Part shown: piece after piece, positions 7,637-16,152 of the stretch
Position numbering within the stretch: position 1 is the first letter of the stretch
Layout: each line of letters opens with the position of its first letter
From: Pseudomonas migulae NBRC 103157
Lineage (GTDB): Bacteria; Pseudomonadota; Gammaproteobacteria; Pseudomonadales; Pseudomonadaceae
Direction of reading: 5' to 3'
DNA length: 64,000 nt
NCBI RefSeq assembly: GCF_002091715.1
Contig: NZ_BDAG01000017.1
Coordinates: 62,001-126,000 of the forward strand
Program-made: the position numbers and the translations under genes
Notes under the pieces: generated by a model
Seen by the model: the letters and a program-made list of their open reading frames with translations, nothing else
Databases searched by the model: none
What the model was told of the DNA's origin: nothing

Positions 7637-7665
7637 CACGAAGGGCCGCAGTCGACCCCTTCGTG
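7637..7665 (-). terminator. Hairpin downstream of the nuclease-like gene
   Basis: CACGAAGGG and CCCTTCGTG form a perfect 9-bp stem about 40 bases beyond the stop of the 7706-8107 gene. There is no clear T-run, so it may be a protective 3' hairpin rather than a classic terminator. Confidence 0.4.
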
Positions 7666-7705
7666 GAAACTACCTAACGAATCGAAGTTGTCATTGATTT
7701 GGCAG

Positions 7706-8107
7706 TTAAGCAAGCTCCACTATTGAGCTGGTATAATTAATTCTACCTCGAACCACATATCGCGACTCAACCGTAAGTTTTGCCCCGGTATTGAATATGG
7801 CATTAGTAACTATAAATAGGCGTGGCGGCGCTGATCCCATGAACAATCTTGCGATAACAGACTCGCCACTCTCAAACAATTGTTTTTCAATTTCGGCATT
7901 GAAAACCAAGCGCTCGAAAATATTGCTATGCCTTTGATACGCGGCGGCGGTGGCTTTCAGCTCAACTTTTTTCGGGGCGTGGCCTCTTTCGTCTAACCAT
8001 AAGTCAAACCCCTTATCTCCTACCTCTTTTCCCCGGAACTCATAATTGGGGTGCCTAAATTCGGTCAGCAAGTAAAGTTTTGCTCTATCTTCAATTGCAC
8101 GAGTCAT
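7706..8107 (-). CDS. Putative PD-(D/E)xK-type nuclease-like protein (island cargo)
   Basis: 133 residues. KGFDLWL (Asp35) followed by KKVELKAT (Glu49-x-Lys51) matches the catalytic core layout of PD-(D/E)xK restriction-like nucleases and resembles DUF3883-type domains; a C-terminal strand PRLFIVTNAIF fits such a fold. The ATG at 8107 is chosen because AGGAG lies about 7 bases before it; the start overlaps the end of the upstream HExxH gene by 17 bases, so the two are co-translated. The frame could extend to 8131 but lacks a ribosome site there. Substrate is unknown; DNA cleavage is an inference from the motif. It is AT-richer than core genes. Confidence 0.66.
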   Translation of the reverse strand: MTRAIEDRAKLYLLTEFRHPNYEFRGKEVGDKGFDLWLDERGHAPKKVELKATAAAYQRHSNIFERLVFNAEIEKQLFESGESVIARLFMGSAPPRLFIVTNAIFNTGAKLTVESRYVVRGRINYTSSIVELA

Positions 8108-9485
8108 CTTTGCTCTCCTTCTCTTGATCACCTTCTTCGCAGGATGGCGGTTGTTTTGTGTTTATCACAGCCTCTCCAAAATAACAAATCTTGGACTGCT
8201 CAAGTTTTCGAGATTCCCAAGGCGCAGTGCTGCATATGCTTGGATTGTCGCGCCGATACTCCGAATCACATGATGTGAAGAAAGGGCACCGCATCCTGAC
8301 TGGCTGTTTTATCTTGTCATTCTCAACTTTAAAAAATTCAAGAACATAACTAAAGGCGGCTTGAGCTACTCTTCGGCCATAGGTAATATCTGCGTCAAGT
8401 TTATGAGGTAGAGATATATCAAACATAAGGTCTCGCATGAATTTATCATCTGGGCCCTCCCGCTCCTGAATAAGGAACCCAACACCATGTTTGTCCATCG
8501 CAGCATTTATGGCAGCCCCACCCAATCTGGAAAATTCGTTTACCAAATCAATTTCAAAAAACGGATTATCTATCCGGTAAAGGTAGTTTTTCTTCATTAG
8601 ATTCGCAGTATGCTTGACGGCTCGCGCAAATGGGGAATCTAAAGGCAGCATGTTTTTTATCATGTCAACTTGATCATTCATGACATGCGTATTTGTCTTG
8701 AAATGATCGGATGCTTTTTTTGTTATTTCGATATCTGGATCTTTTTGCTCACACTTATTTCTTTCCGACCAATCTAGTAGCCCTGCAAGGTAAGAAGGAG
8801 GATCGGGAAGCTGAAGTGAAAATATTGCACAACGCAATATTGTTTCTCTTTCAAGGGTTGGCGATATAAGTGTTGCCAGACCATTAATCAATAGGTATGG
8901 ATCAATAGGAGCAGATAGGGGCAGCTCTTTCAAATTTCTCAGAAATCTCGACTCTAGCGCAAATGCAATATATTCGACAATTTCATGACAGCCGATTTTT
9001 ATCTTGAAAACTTTGTCATCAACCTTGCTCACAACATCACAAAGCAGCTTTGTGGACGGATAGTTCTCGTCTCCCTCAATATATGCCGTGTCCTTTTTGC
9101 AGGAAATAAAATCCAGATCATCCAAACGAAGGCTTGCTTCTATTTTATTATTCTGTGCTGCCCTAGAATCTAAACGATGTTTATATTGCTTTCGGATGTC
9201 GGCAAAATCCTGAATCGGCAAGTGGTCATCTCCGATGCATAAGCCATTATGGTCAATGATGGCCCGAACATTTGACCACAGTATCACGGCGTGTGAGTAT
9301 GCAGTTACTCCATGAATTGTTGAATTATTGTGTAGATAATGAAGCCACTCGTGGATAAAAAAACCAGTTTGATGTGGAGTTTGAAAGCCTTGAGGTTCTT
9401 CCGGATCCGCAAAAGCGGGAAATACAGACTTTAGTCTGATGCATTGGTAATCTGGTGAGTACGTTGCTGCCACCTGAGTAGCCAT
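8091..9485 (-). CDS. Putative zinc metallopeptidase-like protein of unknown family (island cargo)
   Basis: 464 residues. HEWLH at 45-49 is an HExxH zinc-protease motif in a hydrophobic helix (TGFFIHEWLHYLHN); further His residues at 52 and 58 are possible ligands. The C-terminus has a Cys set (CPFFTSC, then single Cys 12 and 28 residues on) that could form a second zinc site. The middle is helical with no recognised domain. The ATG at 9485 is preferred over 9500 because GGAGG sits 7 bases before it. It heads an operon with the nuclease-like gene (17-base overlap). The DNA is visibly AT-rich, indicating recent transfer. A link to phage defence is a guess from the pairing and island location. 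Confidence 0.66.
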   Translation of the reverse strand: MATQVAATYSPDYQCIRLKSVFPAFADPEEPQGFQTPHQTGFFIHEWLHYLHNNSTIHGVTAYSHAVILWSNVRAIIDHNGLCIGDDHLPIQDFADIRKQYKHRLDSRAAQNNKIEASLRLDDLDFISCKKDTAYIEGDENYPSTKLLCDVVSKVDDKVFKIKIGCHEIVEYIAFALESRFLRNLKELPLSAPIDPYLLINGLATLISPTLERETILRCAIFSLQLPDPPSYLAGLLDWSERNKCEQKDPDIEITKKASDHFKTNTHVMNDQVDMIKNMLPLDSPFARAVKHTANLMKKNYLYRIDNPFFEIDLVNEFSRLGGAAINAAMDKHGVGFLIQEREGPDDKFMRDLMFDISLPHKLDADITYGRRVAQAAFSYVLEFFKVENDKIKQPVRMRCPFFTSCDSEYRRDNPSICSTAPWESRKLEQSKICYFGEAVINTKQPPSCEEGDQEKESKDDSCN

Positions 9486-9561
9486 TCGGTATGCCTCCAT
9501 TCATTTTATCGCTCTTGGCTTCTGCTTGAGCCAAAGCCGTGAGGTCAAAGATATCAGCTTC

Positions 9562-9567
9562 ATTATA
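9562..9567 (-). promoter_or_regulatory. Candidate -10 box for the two-gene cargo operon
   Basis: A perfect TATAAT on the minus strand, 77 bases ahead of the start at 9485. No good -35 hexamer is seen 16-18 bases upstream, so the promoter assignment is weak. Confidence 0.35.
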
Positions 9568-9602
9568 TGAGCGGCTGCCTTTGGCCGTTTTCTGACCTTC
9601 GC

Positions 9603-9878
9603 TTAGGGGGTGAACTGCCAGGATTTTCCTAGACGATGAGTGAGTAATTGCATGGTCAGCAAATAGTAATAGCGCGTCGATTCAGTGCGCTTGTTTAGAT
9701 GGTGATTCAAAAACCATGCAAGGTGTTTTCTCTGCCAAGTCCATGGGTTGTCGCATTGCCAGCGCTCAGCGATCGCTGTTTGGATAGTCTTCGCCTGACG
9801 CAGGTGGCGTTGGCGTGTGGTGTGTGACCCGGTCAAGACGCCCGCCAGGAACAGCTCCATATCGAATGCCGTGTTCAT
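9603..9878 (-). CDS. Small protein coupled to the recombinase-like gene
   Basis: 91 residues, basic and helical: TRQRHLRQAKTIQTAIAERW, then TWQRKHLAWFLNHHL and STRYYYLLTMQLLTHRLGKSW. The pattern is like the DNA-binding SAM-like (core-binding) domain of tyrosine recombinases, but with no catalytic domain. Its ATG overlaps the stop of the 9875-10855 gene (ATGA). From memory the same pair recurs in proteobacterial integrative elements. It may bind the same DNA sites as its partner; no function is known to me. Confidence 0.62.
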   Translation of the reverse strand: MNTAFDMELFLAGVLTGSHTTRQRHLRQAKTIQTAIAERWQCDNPWTWQRKHLAWFLNHHLNKRTESTRYYYLLTMQLLTHRLGKSWQFTP

Positions 9879-10855
9879 GCTCGACCACCAATGTAAGCCG
9901 ATACCACGCCGATACGGCCGTGCCCCAGCTCATAGCTGATTTGTACTCGGGCCTCCTGATCGAGGTGTCGGTTGAGCTGATAGCAATGGCCACCGTTGAT
10001 AGGCGCGGGATGATGGGTGATTTGCTCGTAACGTTCGCACGCATAGGCTGCCCGCAATTCGTGGAAGCCTTTGAGGTTGTACTGATGGAGGATGTCCCGT
10101 GCAGGGCCGACGATTCCCTGCAAGAAATCGAGGTAGCGTTCGTTCGGTGCAAGCAGGTTGCGGCTATCGTCGGGCGAGACCTTTTCGGCAAACCTCAGTG
10201 CGTCACGAATATGATCATTCTCCCTGATCCAGCGAGGTGCTGACGCGCCTGAACGGCCACCTTTGGTACCGTCCTGGATGTTGATCTTGCCGTATTGTTC
10301 GGCCTCATGCTTCAAGCGCGGAAGGTCGGCCAAAATCGCCTCGCGTAAGCGCATGCCTGTGGCTCGGGCCAGCTGCACGATGGCGGCGGCGCGCGGCAGT
10401 TGGTGTTCGCAGAGCGCCTCGACGATCCGCTTCACCTGTTCACGATCCTGGCCTTGCGGGGTTGCTGTGCGGACGGTTGTGCGCTGCAGTCCTAAAGCCT
10501 TGCTCGGACTCGACACCTTCACATACTGATCACCTCGCAGCGCGGCCATGGTCCGATTCACACTGGATAATCGGTTTTGCGCAGTCGCGATAGAGAGCTC
10601 ACCTTGTTCAACTTGCTGGCGCAGATACCCGGCGTAGTCCAGCAAGGTCTGCCGATCAATTTGTCGCGCATCGTTAAACCCTGGTCCATCCTCCGACCGA
10701 CACCAGCGTACAAACGCCTGCCAGCGATCACTGTGCGCCTTGACCGTGCCGTAATGCCCACCGCCGAACATGTCTTTCAACGCCTGCGGCCCGGCGTAGC
10801 TCAATTGCCGGCCATAGCCAAAATTGCGCCCATCCCGTTTACCGACCAGCGCCAT
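9875..10855 (-). CDS. Tyrosine-recombinase-like 'integrase domain' protein
   Basis: 326 residues. An N-terminal SAM-like core-binding region (about 20-110) precedes a catalytic domain with ATGMRLREA (Arg near 169), FHELR (His265/Arg268), ELGHGR (His312) and Tyr321 close to the C-terminus, so the recombinase residues appear complete. It fits the Integrase_1 family found in ICE-type elements. GAGAGGAG lies 7 bases before the ATG at 10855; an in-frame TTG lies six bases upstream. It is unlike the P4-type integrase at 11844-13172, so the island carries two different recombinases. Whether it moves the island or acts elsewhere is unknown. Confidence 0.75.
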   Translation of the reverse strand: MALVGKRDGRNFGYGRQLSYAGPQALKDMFGGGHYGTVKAHSDRWQAFVRWCRSEDGPGFNDARQIDRQTLLDYAGYLRQQVEQGELSIATAQNRLSSVNRTMAALRGDQYVKVSSPSKALGLQRTTVRTATPQGQDREQVKRIVEALCEHQLPRAAAIVQLARATGMRLREAILADLPRLKHEAEQYGKINIQDGTKGGRSGASAPRWIRENDHIRDALRFAEKVSPDDSRNLLAPNERYLDFLQGIVGPARDILHQYNLKGFHELRAAYACERYEQITHHPAPINGGHCYQLNRHLDQEARVQISYELGHGRIGVVSAYIGGRA

Positions 10856-11282
10856 GATCAAACTCCTCTCGAAGTCAAAACGTTGAAGCTTTTCCCCACG
10901 TCATTCCGCCAAGAATGTTGAGTGTTATCAGGGATCAAGGCCCCTGCGACCTGTGAGGGTTGTCCACTAACGCGGGACTGTCGGCTCTTTACGACCGGGA
11001 GCTTGGGCATCTCATGATCTGGCCTCCTGAACACCGTTACCGGTGGGCGGGTGGAGGCTGCACTGGCTGACGAGGCCAGTGCCGCGAGATCCTGAGTCAG
11101 GTGAAGGCAGTGAAGCGATGACCGGGGCATGCCTGACTGTCAGTCAGGTGCAGTCCATTCCGTAGGCTGCGGCACCATCATCTGCATCGCCGTTGCTGGT
11201 GACTTCGGTGTTTGTCACGCCGATTGTCACGAGGGGAAATGCCGCAAAGCCTTGTACGAGATGGGCTGCAGCAGCGGTAGGA

Positions 11283-11317
11283 GCGCCCGTCTCTTTCCGG
11301 AAGAAAGAGACGGGCGC
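11283..11317. repeat. Perfect 15-bp hairpin
   Basis: GCGCCCGTCTCTTTC and GAAAGAGACGGGCGC are exact inverted arms around a 5-base loop CGGAA. There is no T-run on either side, so it does not look like a plain terminator. Role unknown. Confidence 0.7.
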
Positions 11318-11555
11318 AGGTTGGCGCAATGAAATGGCCAAGCGGATAGGTTGCTGCAGGGCAGCTACGAAGGGGTGTGAGTTGCCGCAGTGGCCACTCT
11401 GGTAGAAGTAGGCATCCATCACATCGCTGTGACTGTGCGAGCCGCCGGACGCTCATCGCACTTTGGGAGAACCACCACGGTGTGGCGTAGCCTTAAAGGT
11501 TCTGGCTACCTGAGTTGCTGTCAACGACAGCGCTTTGCCCGATCTTTTTTACGCC

Positions 11556-11645
11556 TGTGGATAATTCGGGTCAAGGCTCGAATTATCCGGAGTTCTGCGG
11601 CGGTGGATGAAATTATCCACCGGTGGAAATCCGTGGTTTTCCACA
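11556..11645. repeat. Cluster of DnaA-box-like sites within inverted repeats
   Basis: TGTGGATAA at 11556-11564 is the exact reverse of the consensus DnaA box TTATCCACA. TTATCCACC (11613-11621) and TTTTCCACA (11637-11645) each differ by one base. They lie in three palindromes: GGATAATTCG/CGAATTATCC (11559-11588), GTGGAT/ATCCAC (11603-11620) and GTGGTTTTCCAC (11633-11644). This could be an origin-like or regulator-binding region of the island. Confidence 0.55.
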
Positions 11646-11679
11646 GACAGTTGCGTGGGCTTTAGATTTTTTAAGTGAG

Positions 11680-11722
11680 GTCCATCCAAGCAGGGCGGCT
11701 TTGCAGCCCTGTTTGGGTGGAC
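11680..11722 (+). ncRNA. Long hairpin, possibly a structured RNA from the plus strand
   Basis: Arms GTCCATCCAAGCAGGGC and GCCCTGTTTGGGTGGAC pair along all 17 positions around a 9-base loop. The two non-Watson-Crick positions are both G-U in a plus-strand transcript but A-C in a minus-strand one, which favours an RNA read from the plus strand. No promoter or neighbouring gene explains it. Confidence 0.4.
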
Positions 11723-11843
11723 CCGCGTGGAAGGCTGGGCTGTGGAGATCTCACCGACTTACCAGTGTTGGAATGCGCCACGGTAGTTTTGCAAGGCGAT
11801 GATGTTGTCGTCGACCGGGTCGAATTGGTGAGGCGTCACGTGA

Positions 11844-13172
11844 TCACTGAGTCGCCGTTGAGTCTGTCTCGATAGGCAACTTTTGGAGGTGATCATCTTT
11901 GTGTGCATGGGATGCTGTTAGAGGCGGTGCAGAAGGGCGTGCGAGGAACTGATTAACGCGAGTATCAAATTGATCGCGAAGGTTGGCTGTAATGCCTTCT
12001 TTGAGGGCGTCGAGATAGTCTGCATACCACTGCATCATGATCCGACGTTGCGGCAGGTATAGGGCTTGATTGTACTCGCCAGAGATGCCGCCCTCGACGT
12101 GAGCCAGCTGGCTCTCGACATGGTCCTTCAGCCAGCCATGTTCTCGCAGCAGCGTGCTTGCGGTATGACGAGTGCCATGGCTGACGAGTCGTCCTTTATA
12201 GCCGATCTTGGCGAACACCAGGTTGATCGTGTTTTCACTGATGACTGGCTGCTTTTCACCATTGCCTGGGAATAGATACCGACTGCGGCCAGTGCTTTGG
12301 TTCAGTTTGGTAAGCATGGCGATCAATTGATGAGGTAGAGGGCTGACGTAGTCTCTGCGCATCTTCATGCGGGCGGCCGGGATGGTCCATATCCCTTCCT
12401 CAAAATCGATTTCCTCCCATTTTGCGTAGCGAACCATGCCGGGGCGGCTCGCTGTCAGAATTGTCATCCATGATGCAATCCTCGCTGGTAGCCGGCTGGT
12501 GGTCTTGCTTAAGGCCCGGAGAAACTCAGGTAGTTCGTGTTCGTGCAGATGTGGGTAGTGTTGAGTGGGCGGTGGGGCTATCGCAATGGCATGGAGTTCG
12601 GAGGCTGGATTGTGTTCGCACAGGCCGCGTGCAATGGCTTGACTGAAAATCTGTTTCAACCAGGTCCGGGTCTTGTCCGCAACATTGAAGGCGCCTCGTT
12701 TTTCGATGCAGGCCTGCAGTTTTGCGCAGTCGCTTCGCGTGATGAGCTCCAGTTGCTTCTCGCCGAGAGCGGGCAGTAGATCCTTATCGAGATAGTCGCG
12801 GATCTTCTTCAGCGTCGCGCTGCTGCGGCCGGAGTCCGATTTGAATTGATACCAGTACTCCGCGGCTCGCCTGAAGGTGTTGAGCCCGGCCTCCTGCTGT
12901 CGCAGTTTGTCATCGCGGCGTTTGGCGCCGGGGTTGGTGCCTTGCTTGAGTAGGTTGCGGCATTCTGCAGCTCGTTCACGGGCTTCCTGCAAGGAGATAT
13001 GCGGATACACACCCAGTGACATGCGCGCCGCCCGCCCCTGATAGGTGTACCGGAAGTGCCAATACTTGCTGCCGTTGGGTTTCACCAGCAAGGCAAGACC
13101 CGAACTATCACTCAACGTGAACGGTCTGTCGGCAGGCTTGGACGCTTTGATTTGCAAGGCGGTCAATGGCAT
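11844..13172 (-). CDS. P4-type tyrosine integrase (DUF4102 N-terminus)
   Basis: 442 residues. The N-terminal arm-binding domain is of the DUF4102 type (LTALQIKASKPADRPFTLSD, KYWHFRYTYQGR, SLGVYPHISLQEAR). The catalytic domain shows Arg243 (TASRPGMVRYAKW), His332-Gly-Thr-Arg335, His358 (QLAHVEG) and Tyr367 (GEYNQALYL). GGAGG stands 8 bases before the ATG at 13172; a longer frame to 13241 lacks one. Integrases of this class insert into tRNA 3' ends, and this gene starts 164 bases below tRNA-Leu(CAA), so it is almost certainly what inserted the island. Confidence 0.92.
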   Translation of the reverse strand: MPLTALQIKASKPADRPFTLSDSSGLALLVKPNGSKYWHFRYTYQGRAARMSLGVYPHISLQEARERAAECRNLLKQGTNPGAKRRDDKLRQQEAGLNTFRRAAEYWYQFKSDSGRSSATLKKIRDYLDKDLLPALGEKQLELITRSDCAKLQACIEKRGAFNVADKTRTWLKQIFSQAIARGLCEHNPASELHAIAIAPPPTQHYPHLHEHELPEFLRALSKTTSRLPARIASWMTILTASRPGMVRYAKWEEIDFEEGIWTIPAARMKMRRDYVSPLPHQLIAMLTKLNQSTGRSRYLFPGNGEKQPVISENTINLVFAKIGYKGRLVSHGTRHTASTLLREHGWLKDHVESQLAHVEGGISGEYNQALYLPQRRIMMQWYADYLDALKEGITANLRDQFDTRVNQFLARPSAPPLTASHAHKDDHLQKLPIETDSTATQ

Positions 13173-13205
13173 CGCTGTACACCTCCGGTTCTCGAACTGG
13201 AATAT

Positions 13206-13220
13206 GTACAGAAAATGTAC
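13206..13220. promoter_or_regulatory. Palindrome upstream of the integrase gene
   Basis: GTACAGAAAATGTAC: 5-base inverted arms around AAAAT-type spacing, 34 bases above the integrase start. It is placed where a repressor or excisionase could control int. Evidence is positional only. Confidence 0.3.
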
Positions 13221-13267
13221 CAAAAAGAGGCTGGCTTGCAAGAGATGGGGGTGGAACCCCAGAGACC

Positions 13268-13290
13268 AAAAAGCCCGCAGTTAGCGGGCT
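13268..13290 (-). terminator. Terminator now downstream of tRNA-Leu
   Basis: AGCCCGC and GCGGGCT arms followed by TTTTT on the minus strand, about 46 bases past the tRNA 3' end. It lies inside the island, so it replaces the terminator left at 7017-7044. Confidence 0.75.
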
Positions 13291-13335
13291 CTAGAGGTGT
13301 TACGTAGACGCTGGTAGTCGTCTATGTACTGCAAA

Positions 13336-13358
13336 TGGTGCCCCGAGGGAGACTCGAA
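13336..13358 (-). repeat. attL: tRNA-Leu 3' end
   Basis: The last 23 bases of the tRNA (T-arm and acceptor stem with CCA) are the attachment core, repeated with one base missing at 7053-7074. The tRNA stays intact because the island supplies the 3' end. Confidence 0.72.
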
Positions 13359-13420
13359 CTCCCACTCCTTTCGAAAACGGATTTTGAATCCGCCGCGTCT
13401 ACCAATTCCGCCATCAGGGC
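13336..13420 (-). tRNA. tRNA-Leu (anticodon CAA)
   Basis: 85 bases. The 7-bp acceptor stem (GCCCTGA with TCGGGGC), D-loop GGCGGAATTGGTAGACGC, anticodon stem-loop with CAA in TTCAAAA, a variable arm, T-loop GTTCGAGTC and an encoded CCA are all visible. The long variable arm and CAA anticodon make it a leucine tRNA. It is the integration site of the island: its last 23 bases recur at 7053-7074. Confidence 0.95.
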
Positions 13421-13527
13421 TCAATGGCGGCGAAGTATAGAGATGAGATAACCGTCGGTCAATCAGGTACATGGAGAATTTTCACTATTTCCGCTAGACT
13501 TCCGGGCCCTGCTAGACGAACCCCATC

Positions 13528-15707
<2,180 letters not shown>

Positions 15708-15750
15708 GTTTTCTGACCCCAAGATTCAACATTTGCAACTGGAGTGCTAA

Positions 15751-16089
15751 ATGAGCTTTTTTATCTCGAATGCCATGGCTGACGCTGCTGCACCGGCCGC
15801 TGCCGGCCCAATGGGTGGCGGTTTTGAGTGGATTTTCCTGGTCGGTTTCCTGGTCATCTTCTACCTGATGATCTGGCGTCCACAGGCCAAGCGCGCCAAA
15901 GAGCAGAAGAACCTGCTGAGCAGCCTGCAGAAAGGCGACGAAGTCGTGACCACCGGCGGCATCGCCGGCAAGATCACTAAAGTGGCTGACGACTTCGTGG
16001 TTCTGGAAGTTTCTGACACCGTCGAAATGAAGTTCCAGAAAGGCGCCATTGCCGCCACGCTGCCAAAAGGCACGCTGAAAGCGATCTAA
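15751..16089 (+). CDS. yajC: Preprotein translocase subunit YajC
   Basis: Accessory inner-membrane protein of the SecDF-YajC complex. 112 residues: a short N-terminus, one membrane segment (WIFLVGFLVIFYLMIW, about 29-44) and the family block RPQAKRAKEQKNLLSSLQKG, then DEVVTTGGIAGKI. CTGGAGTG lies before the ATG at 15751. It heads the yajC-secD-secF run. A GC hairpin separates it from secD. Confidence 0.96.
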   Translation: MSFFISNAMADAAAPAAAGPMGGGFEWIFLVGFLVIFYLMIWRPQAKRAKEQKNLLSSLQKGDEVVTTGGIAGKITKVADDFVVLEVSDTVEMKFQKGAIAATLPKGTLKAI

Positions 16090-16112
16090 GTTTCAACTTC
16101 TACTCAATCGAC

Positions 16113-16131
16113 GGGGCGCGCAAGGCGCCCC
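16113..16131 (+). repeat. Hairpin between yajC and secD
   Basis: GGGGCGC and GCGCCCC arms around GCAAG. No T-run follows, so it more likely tunes mRNA processing or stability between yajC and secD than ends transcription. Confidence 0.5.
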
Positions 16132-16152
16132 GCGTCATAAGCGGGCGGCGTG

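Larger units (their letters stand above)
10856..11843. other. Non-coding block of the island
   Basis: Nearly 1 kb between the two recombinase genes. Open frames exist on the minus strand at 11144-11422 and 11178-11456, but they overlap each other, have no clear ribosome sites and run through a 15-bp perfect hairpin, so I do not call them. The block holds two strong hairpins (11283-11317, 11680-11722) and a cluster of DnaA-box-like inverted repeats (11556-11645). Confidence 0.55.
7053..13358. mobile_element. Genomic island integrated in tRNA-Leu(CAA)
   Basis: Bounded by the tRNA 3' end on the right and its 22-base direct repeat on the left. Contents from right to left: P4-type integrase next to the tRNA; a non-coding block with hairpins and DnaA-box-like sites; a second tyrosine-recombinase-like gene with a coupled 91-residue partner; an AT-rich two-gene operon (HExxH protein and PD-(D/E)xK-like nuclease); a 69-residue small protein. 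No conjugation, replication-initiator or capsid genes are seen, so it is likely a small integrative element or the remnant of a larger one. Confidence 0.72.

Noticed and set aside
9325..9534. Frame around the start of the HExxH gene, and a 20-codon ORF ahead of it
   Set aside because: No ribosome site for the former; the latter could be a leader but has no support beyond position.
11144..11456. Two overlapping minus-strand frames in the island's non-coding block
   Set aside because: They overlap in different frames, lack ribosome sites and run through a perfect hairpin. I also have a vague memory of similar frames near other integrases, but structure is the better explanation.
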